The position numbers and the translations under genes are program-made. From contig CM056999.1 in the NCBI GenBank assembly GCA_029891345.1, positions 32,421,418 through 32,485,417 on the forward strand: a stretch of DNA of 64,000 bases. The letters are read 5' to 3'. Below are positions 24,620 to 36,929 of this stretch, one piece after another. The DNA comes from Dryococelus australis. Taxonomy: Eukaryota; Arthropoda; Insecta; Phasmatodea; Phasmatidae. Within the stretch, counting starts at the first letter, position 1, and every line of letters starts with the position of its first letter. The notes under the pieces were generated by a model. The model did no database searches and was not told the origin of the DNA. It worked only from the letters and a program-made list of their open reading frames with translations.

Positions 24620-25094
24620 ACCTGGATTTCAAACACGCTGCAATATAATTCAGGCGGTGCCAGGTAGGCGGCGCCCTTAACTGGCGTGCAATGTTCTCAT
24701 CTTGCTGCGTGTACCTATTTGTTCTTCAAGCGACGAACCTAGCATCTTATTGGTGGGATGTCTGTGGTAAGGTTTGAAGCATAGACATTTTATTCTTGTG
24801 CTCATAAGATGCGTATATTCTGAGATACACCGCTGCGCAAAAGCCGTTTTGGATACGTTCAAGTGCTCTGAAGTGGTGTGTCTAATGTGCGTCACCGGTC
24901 TTAACACTACACAACGGGCCATGTTTGAAGTGTGTGTTGTTTTCGTAAATCAGAACGTTGCAAGAACATTTAATAGCTTCGTGGTTAAACGTGTATTACT
25001 AACATTCTGCAGCAAAGGTAAACACCAGACTTCAAAATATTGAACTGTTTTGAAATTACTATCATGCGACTGGAGCTGTACGTTCTGCTTTGGC
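24618..25094. other. Intergenic stretch, nothing recognised
   Basis: Frames overlap on both strands at 24.7-25.0 kb but none has a recognisable domain. Confidence 0.45.
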
Positions 25095-25445
25095 AGCCCG
25101 GGCAGATGAAGAGCGACACATGGGTCCCGAGAACAAGAAAGCTCGGCTGTCTGGAGAGCGGTGGAGTTGATTGGGCGGCTCTTAACGTCGAGGTCTTGAG
25201 AGCTCATGACGTCGAAGCGAGGTGAGTATGCAGTGGCGCCGGAATGATGCAAGAGCGGGAGGAACGGGAGAACGCCGAGAAAACACACCGAGCAGCAGCA
25301 TCGTCCGGCACGATTCTCACGTGCGAAAATCCAGGAGTGACCCAGCCGGGAACTGAACTCGGTTCGCCTAGGCGGGAGGGAGGGGAGAAGTCTGACCGCC
25401 GTGTCACCGCGGCCCCCAGCGCGGCTGGCTGGGAGTGGGACAGTC
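25095..25445 (-). mobile_element. SINE family A copy, minus strand
   Basis: Read on the minus strand, a GC-rich head with box B-like GAGTTCAGTTCCCGG is followed by GGATTTTCGCACGTGAGAAT, GTGTTTTCTCGGCGTTCTCC, CATTCCGGCGCCACTGCA and GCTCTCAAGACCTCGACGTT. The tail extends to the TGCCAAAGCAG region. The most GC-rich copy in the window; many CpGs remain, which may mean a younger age or less methylation decay. Confidence 0.8.
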
Positions 25446-27031
25446 GTGGCACGTGTTCCCCGGGAAGAGCAGCGTACGTTTGTGCACAGGAAAGGCGTAG
25501 GTGTGCGTGGCGCAGTCTCGCGGGGGCACAACCCCTCCCCCCCCCCCCCTCTTGTGTGTGGTTGGGGGGGGGGGGGTGAATGCAACACGCAGGCAGTCAC
25601 GCGTGGCCCGCGCCGTGAGGAGGGCTGCGGGATCAATAGCACCAGGTCCCGGGTTGGAGTCCGCCTCCAGCTGTCTGCCTCGTCCTCCCCAAACACAGTA
25701 CACCCTAAATCCGCCCTCTGCTGCAGTGGTGCCGCTCACACGGCAACTGCACTACTAGCCACTGCTACTCGAATACTGAAAACGCATCCTTATCGAATAT
25801 ACCACTAGTCGACACACCAACTTACGACACCAAAATAACGCGGTTGCATATTTGAATATCATTTTTGTTACCTACGCATCGTGTAAATATACGATAAAAG
25901 ATTATGTAGTTTGTCTCTTTGGATTTTTTTTAAATCACGTGCCGAGTTACATATTTATATTTAGTTGGCGGCAGCACAGTATTCTTTGTATATGTGGCCT
26001 TCACAAGTGTTATTTAATACCATTTATATTTTCGTAAATATTTGCCTGAAACTATTTATAATGAAGTGTTTCATTTTCACCATTATGATTCTTCTTCCCT
26101 CAAATGCATTGGTGGTAAGAAATTAATATGGGTAAGTGACGCCTATAAATATTTTCCCCCAGAAAACGTGGTAAGTATTTTAAAAATCAAGCTGGCGACA
26201 TTAAGTACATTGTCTTCCGACATAGCTAAGTGAATATTTGCAGTTTACTATGTTCTAGCGTTGTCAGTGCCATAGAACCTACTTCGGCACACAAATGAGT
26301 AAGATAAGGTTCTCTCATACCGCAGAGTTGCAACTCTATCTTTACATGCTCCTTGCTACAATGCCCAGTCTGGACAAGCGAGCACCCTCATCCTCTCTAA
26401 TTTGTAGCCCGTCACGGGCCAGCTCGTCGACAACAGATCGGCCCGGCAGCCTATGAGCCGTCCCACAACACCCTGTCTGCAGTATTGTAGAACATCAGTA
26501 GGGACGCTCTACCTGATGTTCGTGAGATGCAGATGTTAGCTACGCGCGCATATCTTCCCCCTTGTGATATTCATCCCGCTCTGGGACGTGTACAGACGTC
26601 TGCGTGGTACTGTAAGTGGAGATGCGACACTTCCCTGTACTGCGTTGTTCTTATTTTTAGCTTCAAATTGTAAACATGTGAAATTCTTATTGCCGACATT
26701 CATCTACATAATTAGAAGTTAATAGTGCAAGTATTAGCTGTTGTGTAGAAGAACATGTAACATAGAACACGAACATTAAGAGGACGCCATATTAGTGTTT
26801 GCGCATATACGGGTACCTCTAAAAACATGTGTTCTGCGAACATTACTTTCTGCCATAAAATGCCGTATAGTGCTGCTTATATCATATTATGTGTAGTCAA
26901 TGAGAAAAAAATTGTGAAATAATAGAAACGTCGCATTTTTAGAAGCTTTTATTTAACTTGCCTTATTTGTGTGTACGGTAGATGTCTGTCCGACATCTAT
27001 ACACTGAACTGGCTTGCAATCTGCCTGCAGC
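25446..27031. other. GC-rich patch then AT-rich stretch
   Basis: 25446-25760 is GC-rich with poly-C/poly-G runs near 25537-25577, which generate long but unconvincing frames on both strands (including a 248-codon minus frame reaching into the SINE). Two perfect-stem hairpins occur further on (26490-26521 and 26979-26999). No gene is recognised. Confidence 0.45.
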
Positions 27032-27315
27032 GCATCAATGTTCGTCAGGTTTCATCCCGAAATATGGAAGGGGCAACCTGTGTTTAATTTCACTTTTTTA
27101 GTCTTTTTAGTATAACCTAATTTTTGCATCGCGGTTCGTCGGGTTACAGCCCGAAATGTGGAAGGGGCCACCAGCGTTTGTCTTCAATTTTTTAGTCTTT
27201 TTAGTCTCACATATTTTTTTGCATCACCGTTAGTCAGGTTGCAGCCCAAAGTGCGGAAGGGTCCACCAGTATTTAACTTTACGTTTTTGGTTTCACTAAT
27301 TGTTTATATTATTAA
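27032..27315. repeat. Three-copy tandem repeat, 94-95 bp
   Basis: Units start at GCATCA/GCATCG (27032, 27126, 27221). Each has the order GTTcGTCaGGTT, CAgCCCgAAaTgtGGAAGGG, CCACCAG, TTTTTAGTCTTTTTAGT. Copies are diverged by roughly 15-25 percent by eye, so the array is old. Confidence 0.85.
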
Positions 27316-30300
27316 TATATAGGTTGACTATTTATACATTCACGAGTCTGTGGATGTGAGACTAAAAAGTGAAAAGTAAAAAACCTTTTAAAACAATATT
27401 TTGTTAATAAATGCACTAAAAAAGAGAAAAATAATTATAGTAGAAACAGAATGTTCAAAACATTTAAGACTTTACTAAAAATCTCTATTTTTGTATCAAT
27501 TTATATTTAGTACATAAAAGCTTGGCGCGAATAGTTAAGAGCCTTACGTAAGATATGTGCTTACTACACTTGTGCAGATGAAGTATATGTTCTATATTGC
27601 GAATAGTTACCAGCCTTACGCACTTTTTAAAGTATTTTTTCGTACTCAGTCCTGTTTTTTTCATGACAGACATATGCATCGCAATGGCGAATGTCCAAAA
27701 ATCTCCATCTTGTCCAACTTTCTTGCCGAATTACTGCTCCTTCTCGCTGAAAATGGAGCACTCTTTCTCCATTAAAGTTTCGTGGTGTCTTTTTAGCTGA
27801 TTATTTGTCCTTTCCGGAATATTTTATACTTTTTGCTACAAGTTACGTGATTCTCATAATTCTACGAACTGTATTTTCATTGCAGTCAGAGTATATCATT
27901 CTTGAGAACCTAATATTCACTGTCCGTCTTTTATTGCTTTTTCGTGAGTAATCCGGTTCTACGGTCTTAAATTTTTGCATACTTAAACTTTTAACAGTAG
28001 CGTGCACATTGAAAAAAAAAAATGATAGTTTCCTCGTTGTTCTCTAGCTCCCTAAAAATTTTGCAGCAGCTAGAACCATAAACGTCCTTGTAGGATGTAT
28101 AACTTAGTTTCGCACACATAAACGTTATTTTCAAATTTATTTTGTAATCAGAAATACGGTACGTAAGGTTTGGCTACTTCGGGTCAATTGAGAAACATCT
28201 AACGCTCCTGCAATTGGGCCAAATTTACTTGAATATTCGGCTGTTTCTGAGCCATATTTGTTGTGTACAGATAGGGTTTGCCAAAACACGAATCGAAAAT
28301 CTTATTTCCGTTTCAATAATTGTTAATTTAAATTACTTATAAAATTTAATATTCATTACATAGAAGCTTTTAAATTGTTTTATATTATTGTTATCATTAC
28401 TACGAAAGTTATTACATCATTATTTCATTACAAAAGAAAAACTATCCGATTGCAAAATAATTTTGTAATTAATTACGCAGTCGCAATTAAATACGGCAGA
28501 AAAATTAAACTAATATGTAAAGCTTTCATTACAATGTTTCAATGATTGCTTCTTAAATTATACTATGTTATGATTTTTAAAAATCGTCAGATTCCAAAAA
28601 TTAACATTTTTGTATAATGGTAACATCGTAAGTAAAATAAGGTGGAATCTTGTCATATTTTCCCGTTTCATTGCTCTCTGTAAAAACCGTAAATGTATAA
28701 TTATTTTAAACCATCTTTTGTGCCTACTTTCAAAAATACTTTTGTTTTACAAATTAGAGATAAATCTTATGCAGATTGCAATTAATTGCGATGAAACATG
28801 GACTACATACAACAACTCAGTTATGGTCCATAGAGACAGCAGGTCTAGTTGTATGCCTTAAGCATCTACAAGGACGATATCAAAAGGTTCTATATTAGAC
28901 AATGAACTCACTAAATTGTGTGAACATTATTTTATTGCTAGAGGAAGCAGATAACAATGAACAATAATAATAATGCAGTCCTCATTGATATTGGAAACAG
29001 AAGTTTGATGATAAATAATGAGTCTAGTGATGATCATGAATTGAATTATTTACAAGCGAGCTTGAGTACGGACCTTCATTGTCGTGGGTGGTGGAATAAT
29101 TATTGACTGGATTACGTTTGATTATTTTCTTCCTTGGAAGTCATAACCCGAGGAAAATGTATAGGTCGATATGATGTCATATTGCCAATAAGCTGTTGTC
29201 AGTTTTGTACACGAGTGTTTCATACTAAGTAGTCAGTTTCCCGTATAAGTCGTGTTTTTACTGCCATTTCGTAATTTAGGGTATTGCGAATTTAGGGAGG
29301 AAAATTCGAAAGTTATTTTCGCAACGATAATAGTGACCGATTACGGGACTGTTTACCTGATTTATACTATGTTTCTGTGTTACACTGACAAATTAAGGCA
29401 ATTAAAATGAAATTATAAATAACAATAATCGCAGAAAAAAAAAAGCAATCCTGTAATTTGGGAAATGTGCTCTCTGAATATGCTCCCTGCATTTTCGTTG
29501 CAATTCAGGCGGCTGAGTTAAACTAAAACATTTCAAGACACGTTTCAACAAACAACTGGTACTACAATCTCCCGAAAATAATTCTTAATTTAACAGTGTG
29601 ATTTTTCAAAACTTCAGATTCAAATAATGTTGTCTTTTTGAAGCACTTGTGTGCATCAATTTGATCCAACAGTAAAAATACAACAATTTTGAAATTTAAA
29701 CATTTCATCTTACATAAATTAATTGTGAGGACATTACTGTATCTAGCCGCTGCATTCAGCTATATCAGCTGATATAAATCTGAATTATATGTCTAACGCC
29801 CTGACTGAAATTCATAACGTGTTCTGTCATCAAGAAAGAAGCTTGTGATATACAGCCCTCCGCAGGCGTATTAGGAACGTCCTATAGAATCTCATAGATT
29901 TATAATTCACATAAACATCATATTATTTCTCAAGAAGCTATTTTACAAGATCATGTATCCTGTAATTGCTAAATTGTTAAGTAAATTTGTGATAGCAGTG
30001 AATAATATTTTCATGCACGGGAAATTAAATCTTGTTTTACTGATGAGTTTCAAAGACTGGCGTGAAACTATTACAGGAATCTAGTCAAACTGACTCGAAT
30101 GTTCCAGCGACCAAATAAGTAACTAGCGCGAACTAATGTGGTGATTTGCATTAAGCACAAAAGGGGATTACACCTGGCTCGCAGTTTGAATCCTCCCGTA
30201 CGGATTTGACACTGAAATGGATTTTCATTTGATCTCCAACTAGAGCGGGGCAGTTGTGCTCCTGTGTAGCTAACCACAGAGAAAAGTTCTGTTTTAGTTA

Positions 30301-30439
30301 CGTGAGAGGCCGCGAAAGCCTTCAGTAATGAACGAGCCGAAAGCCAGTAAACCGGAGCATGCCGCTTGTCACAACTGCGGCTAAGCCGCCGCGGCAAATG
30401 CAATTATCAGGATACGCGCGAAACTACATTTCTTGTCGA
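27316..30439. other. Long AT-rich stretch, no gene recognised
   Basis: Several short frames (27485-27800, 28610-28861) overlap or show no domain. I see no terminal repeats, tRNA boxes or tandem arrays here. Confidence 0.5.
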
Positions 30440-30650
30440 GTCCTCGAGGAGACGTGGTGCGGTGGGCAGAGTACGCGCCGCGTCCCACCAAGGCGAGCAG
30501 GGCTCCATCCCCGGTGGGATCACCCACGTTTCTCGCACTTGGGGGAAAGTTTGCGGACGTTACGTTTCAGTTGGCCAGTGGGTTTTCTCGGCGTACTCCC
30601 GCTTTCCCCGTTCTGCTTCTAGGATATTCCTCTGCCACAGGCAAACAAAG
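30440..30650 (+). mobile_element. SINE family A copy
   Basis: The head has GTGGTGCGGTGGGCAGAGTA and a degenerate box B near 30510. The body includes TTTCTCGCACTTGGGGGAAA, GCCAGTGGGTTTTCTCGGCG and TACTCCCGCTTTCCCCG. The tail with TCGGCTCTTAAGACC is not clear, so the 3' side is replaced or truncated; the dispersed repeat at 30664 begins directly after. Confidence 0.75.
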
Positions 30651-30663
30651 CTTTATCAAAGGG

Positions 30664-30960
30664 ACTGCGCACTGCATTCGGGCGCACTCTGTGTGATAAT
30701 ATTTGGCATAATAACTATTTATTACTAGGCATTACTGGCACACCTATTTTCTCACTGTATATTTTTGTATTAAGTATGGAAGAAATATCATAATAATTAC
30801 AATTGAACCATTGAACCAAAAAAAATGGTTATTTTATTTTAATAGTTGCATAAAACGCTTGTTATACATGGCGGCATATTTAGATAATACCCAAAACATG
30901 ACATACATGGGGTGATTTTTCAAAGTTTTGTTTAAAAGAGTGCGAAGAAACAGTGAAAAA
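30664..30960 (+). repeat. Dispersed repeat, copy 2 (partner at 15.2 kb)
   Basis: See the copy at 15215-15490 for the shared blocks. Here the block ACATGGGGTGATTTTTCAAA is at about 30906-30925. In both places the repeat starts with a GCGCACTGCATTCGgGCGCACTC-like segment, which may mark its terminus. Confidence 0.65.
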
Positions 30961-31429
30961 ACTATATATATATATATAAATTTTTATGCATGTGCATTGA
31001 GCAATAGCCAATCAAGACAGAGTATAACATTTTCAAGGAAATTGTTTGTTTAAAATTGAGGAACAGTTATTCAGCAAAAACCAATAAATGTCCCAAGGTA
31101 TAAATTAAAAGGGAAGAACAGGTTAACAGTTAACTAACAGAAATGCTCAAAGCTCATTAACATTTTTACGACCGTAAAAGCAAAGATTTGAAATAAAAAC
31201 AGAAATGCTAAATACTTAAAATCACTGGCTGTATTCAACACAATATCACAATCTACTACGAAAATACATTATTTACCAATACTGCCAGCTGACGTCAGGC
31301 TCGTCGCAAAATTTCATTGGTTAAAAACTATATATACGTATTCAATTGTGAATCAATTTCGCACAAGAATTTTGGTCGTGTGAATGTGCTTCTGTTTTGT
31401 CAGATGCTCATTGCATATGTTTTTTTTTT

Positions 31430-31550
31430 TTTAGCCAACTTTCGCATCACGTAGCCGCTCCTCTCCTCATTTTACGTTCATCGGCGCCTAGGATCTCGCT
31501 GTGAAGCGCCAATCAAAACATCTCCACTCCATTCGTTAGTTACATCGATT
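31430..31550 (+). mobile_element. SINE family A 3' fragment
   Basis: Only the body end and tail are visible: CTCATTTTACGTTCATCGGC, then GCCTAGGATCTCGCTGTGAA and GCGCCAATCAAAACATCTCC. This corresponds to the tail segment that reads CATCGGCTCTTAAGACC...CTGTTAAGAGCC in better copies. Confidence 0.55.
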
Positions 31551-34500
31551 ATGTGTGGCTAACTGAATGCAGATGATCCACTTGTTCCGGGTTAAAAACG
31601 AAATGAAGTAAAATAATAATTACATACTTCATTTCTAAAAGGGGTGTTCCTCGATTCGAGTAAAATCGCGTATACCAACCAGCTTCTTGCAGTCAAGTTG
31701 CTGACTCGATAGACGCAAACACCGTGTGATATCTTGTGAAAAAGCGAGTCAGTAAAGAGTGTTAATAACAAACATCGCGACAATAAATATTTCAAACAAT
31801 TTTACTGGCGGTAATTTTGGAGAACAATAAGGACGAAATTTGCAAGCCAGGCTAGATTTTCCAAGTGCATGTGTGCCCAATCGTGTGGAGAGACGAAGAA
31901 TGTACTTTAGTTAGTCTCTTCACTGCTCCCCGTGGCACACCATAATAGTGCATATGTCTATTCTCTTAGAAGGGGAAGATTGTTAAGCAGCACTAAGCCT
32001 CAGGCTTGCTGCATGATGGCGCCACTGGTCAACAAAAGCCATTATTGAGATACGCAGTGTCGCAGCACAAAAGAGACCAGTTACAGAAACGTGGAGGAAA
32101 ATGCTAACTGCCTCCTTCCTTCAGCAGTGTTGTAACCATTGTTCATAGTCTCTCGGAATAGCCAGTTTCTTTGAGCCAAATCTGCAGCCCCTCAGTTTAA
32201 ATTGGGCATTAATGTTGAAGAAACTCCTGCTCAATGCATGCATTTTAAAGTTAACAGGTTCGAACTGTTGTAAAATATAAATTTTAAGTAAAACTTCAGA
32301 GAGAAAAAGTTAAAACTTAGAAGTTAACAATATTTCTCAACATGCCAGTAATCGGTATGGAATGTCCCGTATGCAATAAAGTTTGTTTGAAAGTTTTATC
32401 TTTAAAATGTGTGCATTGAGAAGGATTTCTTTCAACTATGATTCATCATTATACGCTGTAGCTGCAGATAGGTAACGTCATTTATGGATATAGTCTTAAT
32501 TAAATAAAAGAGTTAATAATATTTTTCTAATTTATTTTTAAACAGCCCATAAAATATCTCCAAAGCGAATATCTCGAAAATATCGGTTATCACTTGCGGT
32601 TATACAAATAATATTTACATAATCGTCCGTCACCTAGCAGAAATTAACACAATCGCGTAGATAAATCAGTATTTATAATCTGTTTAATAACACATATTTA
32701 GAGGCGCGTGAAAATAGAAAATACTATAAATGCTAAACAGATGCTTAGATTTTCAATAACTGCTACGATTTGCTAAATTTCCACAAAAACCCACCCTATA
32801 GGATAACACCAGAAACAGAATGCCCTGAAGTAAAATTACCCCAGCTAAAAGTTATTTCAATTCAGGATGCTTTCCGATATGACACCTAATGAAATTCATC
32901 ATGTACACGCTGCCCCAAAATATGATGCATTCAAATTCAATATGCCCAAAAAGTAACTGGAAAATTATATCCTGAAATTGACTCGAAAAAGACGAGTCTA
33001 AAACAATCCCAAATGAAGACAACATTCTCCCCAATATCAAATAAATGGCTATGAAAGAAAAGTTAATAATCATTCATTTTTAACTTTAATATAGCGAAAC
33101 AATACTTTAAATGATTTGAAAATGTATTTTAGCGGACTGTTTATTTTGACTTTTAATAAATATGTCAAATATTTTTATACGTATTGACATTAAAAATAAA
33201 AGTTTAGCAAAGTGCTTTTATTCAGGGGCAAATTTGTTCAACTATATTAAACACTTTATATGTGTGTGTGTGTGTGTGTGTGTATATATGCAATGGCAAA
33301 AACCTACTGACAGTAGACTGCATACATGATAATTATACTATTGCTAGTAACAACTTTATATGTAGTGTGTTATACTTCAGATGCAGTAAAAGGAAAGAAA
33401 AATCACATTTCCTTCCTTCACTTGTGTATGTTTTTCTGATTATGAAGCCCTACCTGTTAATTCTGGCTTAAAGAGTTTCTGTAATTCTTTTCACGCTAAT
33501 GAAATGCGCATCCTGTGTAATGTATTAACAATAATAATTACACTAAGCAAATATATAGACTGCAGATTTCTTAGTGGAAATATTCCGGCCAACAGAAAAT
33601 TATGAGTGAAACAATTTCTAAAATTTGTGATAGTTTGTCATTAAATTATACTACCATATGTTAAAATTCATTTTTCAAAATGCTATAAAATGCTAAGAAT
33701 GTTTTTTTTTTTTCTTTTCGAAATGCTACAAGATGGGTCTGAAAATGCTATTTTCACGTACCTCTACACATATTGAATTACTGATAAAACTATATATTTG
33801 ATATCTGTTTGTTTCGGAATTTACAAAAATGCCTTTATCACTCGGCCATTCAGTGCCTGTTGTTCCAGTCCTGATATCAATAGTATTTCTTGTCCGGAAT
33901 GTTCTCAAGCGCCACGAGCGTTCCCATAGGAAGCAGCCATCCCCTCGACTGATACCTCGTCCCACGGACTCTCTCACAACCTCGTACTTCGTAACTTCGC
34001 CGCACTTCGCCAGATGGCCATCACAGACTCCTGACCCATCGGCAGCGGCGGTGCATATAGTGCCCGTGCGCCTTCGCGCAGGACCTTCTTAACACGTCGG
34101 GTTGCGCCGAGGGAGGAGATAAACTGAAAGTTTGTGAAATAGCCCCGCAGCCGCTGACCCCTCCAGCAGCCCCCCCCCCCCCTACTTACATTCGACCTGC
34201 AATCAGGTTGGCTTCCGATAATTTATCCGGCCGCCGGGTGACGTGGGAGTGTCCACGTCAGCCTGGTATGTATTGGAGGTGGCGAGGAGGGGACAGGACA
34301 CCGTGACCCTTCCCCCACTCATTAAATGTGGAAACCATTTCGCCCGAAGCACTGTGATACTATGCTAGCCTTCAAATGTGAAGTATGTAATCATATGCAT
34401 CACAACTTGACATGTTTATAGCCTCAGACTATTCAATTATTTTCAAGAGCTTTTATAAAGAAACTTTTATCACAGCTGAAGTTTACCATTTTAATGTCGA

Positions 34501-34908
34501 AACTCAAAAGACTGACATTAATTATATAGTCAAAGAAACAACATTTGACATAAACTAAGGGGGGGGGCACTAATTGTTATGTAACGAAACACATTTTTAG
34601 AAATGCGTCCTGCCAATAATCTCGCGTAATTTAATCTAAAATGGACTGCGGCACGTGAAGAAAAGGATGACAGAGAAGAACAAAAACGATTTCCTGAACA
34701 GGAAATTATATTTTTCTAATTTATGTTCATTGTTTATATTTTCCATCATTTTCTGTTGTATTTCGCTCGTAGGTTCACGCTATCTTGTCTCTAGATTCTG
34801 CCTTACTTCTGAACTATTTGCATATAATTTTTTGGGATTTGCTTGGTACTAGATTTCTTTGCTTTGTTCGGAGACTTATTTTTAACATTAAAAACACACT
34901 CACCACAG

Positions 34909-34950
34909 ACACACACATACGCGCGCGCGCACACACACATACACGTACAC
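34909..34950. repeat. Alternating CA/CG tract
   Basis: Runs of CACACA, then an uninterrupted GCGCGCGCGC, then CACACACACATACACGTACAC. The alternating purine-pyrimidine order is the kind that can adopt the Z form. It lies about 50-90 bp outside the Polinton left end. Confidence 0.9.
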
Positions 34951-35003
34951 ATTTCACATACCCAAACACACATATATATAAAACAGTGTCGTGTTTTTAC
35001 TTT

Positions 35004-35330
35004 AGAGTGTAAGTAGATGTATAATGATAACAGTTGACGCAGCACACTTTTTGGGGTCATTTATTCTAAAATTACAACAAAAAACACACTACACTAAATG
35101 GAGCTATTACGTCTAAAATTGCAGGAAAAAATAAAAACCCAAAATCTGAAATTCGGTGAAAAAAATCGTGAAAATCATGTAAATTAAAGCCAAAATCAAG
35201 GCATTTGAGGGCTAAAGTTAAGCTCTAAATTATTTTTTAAAAGGAACTCTTAAAAACAAGCAAATCAGTTTTCCAAAAATGAGCGTGCAGGATGTGACAC
35301 ACGGTTAAAACATGCAAAATTATGCAAAAA
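35004..35330. repeat. Polinton left terminal inverted repeat
   Basis: It starts AGAGTGTAAGTAGATGTATA and includes GCAGCACACTTTTTGGGGTC, then blocks ending in GAGCGTGCAGGATGTGACAC and ATTATGCAAAAA. All blocks recur inverted at 48070-48425. Polinton ends usually start with AG, which fits. Confidence 0.92.
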
Positions 35331-35377
35331 TTAAATGAAATATTAAAAAGTGTCACGTTAGTCAAATTTATATATTT

Positions 35378-35638
35378 TTAAGAGAATTCAATATCATGAG
35401 CAGATTTTCCATTTTTTAGTTCTTTTAAAACTTTATACATTATAAAAACTTGTTTATCGTTTATTAATTTTAAAGCATTTTTATCAAATAGATTTGCATA
35501 GCGATGTGGTAAAGTGATTGTATACTTTCCATTTTCAGTGCAATTAATTTTTTTTACTAAGCTTAGAATCATAAATATTAAATTCGGTAGCAACATACCT
35601 TTTATTAATTTCAAGGTCCTGTAGTTTTGCGAATTCAT
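35378..35638 (-). pseudogene. Unidentified Polinton minus-strand reading
   Basis: An 86-codon minus-strand frame just inside the left repeat, with a middle reading NCTENGKYTITLPHRYANLF. Its composition matches the element, and small accessory genes are common at Polinton ends. I do not recognise a family. It may be what is left of a longer reading, or noise. Confidence 0.3.
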
Positions 35639-35935
35639 GCGAATTGTTTGACTAGGGGAGAAGTGATTCCATTTTTTGTTTATTATAAAGAAAAAATTCT
35701 TATTTTGAAAATAATAAAAGTAAAATTAAAAATATTGTGTTATATAAAAATAATAAAATTATAATAATATTCCAGGCAGGGGAAACTTTTCCCCCCAACC
35801 AGCCTGCAAATTAATATTATGAAAATAATGAAATAAAAATCATTAAATTAAAAATAATAACATAAAAATAATACAATATATTTCATTTTACTTTTTTTTC
35901 TTTGCAGAAATTTTTTCTTTATAAATAAACATAAA

Positions 35936-36380
35936 ATGGAATCTTTGCACGCAATGGAAAATACTAAAATTTGTAAAAAAAAAAAAAGTAATTAATTATT
36001 AAATAAAGAACGTTTTTACTTTAATCAAACCACAAAAGATAAGCTTTATAACATTTATAAAAATAGTTGCATCGAAAAAGGTACAAAATATTATGAATTA
36101 AATAAAGAGAATGTAATGTGTGAATGTGGAAAATATGTTTATAATACATCTCTCAAACAGCATAAAAATTCTACATTACATAATACGACACTAGATAATC
36201 TAAATGAAACTCAAAACGGTTATTAGCTAACAAAAATATGTAATGTGTGTAATGAGACTAAATCATTAAAACTATTTCATCTTCATAAAAATATTAAGCA
36301 CAAAAGTATAGCAAAATGTAAAACTTGTTATAATGGATATATGAAGGAATATATTAAGAACTATATGAACAAAATATAAT
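35936..36380 (+). pseudogene. Cysteine/histidine-rich Polinton accessory remnant
   Basis: Plus-strand readings show paired cysteines and histidines: an MCECGKYVYNTSLKQHKNS piece and a CNVCNETKSLKLFHLHKN piece followed by CKTCYNGYMKEY. Both look like small zinc-binding modules. Such short Cys/His-rich readings are seen beside the polymerase in Polinton-type elements. The remnant is broken; its role is unknown. Confidence 0.45.
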
Positions 36381-36533
36381 CATAATAAGAAGTTAAATAA
36401 TTTATAAATATTGCTTTCGATATTAATATTAACTAAAACTTTGTGTTATTTTGATTTAAAAAAACGTGGTACCAAATAGTCCATAAAATTAAATTTGCAA
36501 TTAAATTTATTTTCCTTATAAATATAAATAAAA

Positions 36534-36900
36534 TGGAGGCTTATATAACAGCTGAGTTGAATGATGGTTGAGTGATATTGCTAGATATTTTAAAATAAAA
36601 TATATAAACAGACTAAGGAAAAACGATCTAATTAGAAATCTTATACCAATTGTTATGCAATGGTGTATAGACAAGCGGATAAAAAGAAAGCAGATAGAAC
36701 GAACAAAGGATAATGTTACAAATTTACATTTAGCTGATGTCAGTATCAATGAATTATATCCTAAAGATGGAAAGGAATTGGAAGAAATATTTCCATTCTG
36801 TAATAATTTTTTATTAGCAAAAGGAATATAAGAAGAACCAATAAAAATTGCATAGTTATTCAAGCTTTTAAAAGTAGGATATCAACATATAACACTGAAA
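36534..36900 (+). pseudogene. Region upstream of PolB, unidentified
   Basis: Contains an 87-codon plus-strand frame (36568-36831) rich in K, R, I and N, on the same strand as the polymerase. I do not recognise it. It could be the decayed extreme N-terminal part of the polymerase region or a separate accessory reading. Confidence 0.3.
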
Positions 36901-36929
36901 ATACATTTAATTTAGTACAGCCTATTCAT

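Larger units (their letters stand above)
30961..35003. other. AT-rich stretch with a SINE fragment and microsatellites
   Basis: Contains a TA run (about 30963-30979), a TG microsatellite (about 33258-33282), a GC-rich patch at 33840-34330 with a C-run near 34170, and a mixed CA/CG tract (34909-34950) just outside the Polinton. No host gene is recognised. Confidence 0.5.

Noticed and set aside
24445-24667. Open frames with I-Y runs
   Set aside because: They are the translation of the TA microsatellite.
24950-25696. A 248-codon minus-strand open frame, the longest in the window
   Set aside because: It runs through a family A SINE and a GC-rich patch with poly-C/poly-G runs, overlaps open frames on the other strand, and has no recognisable domain.
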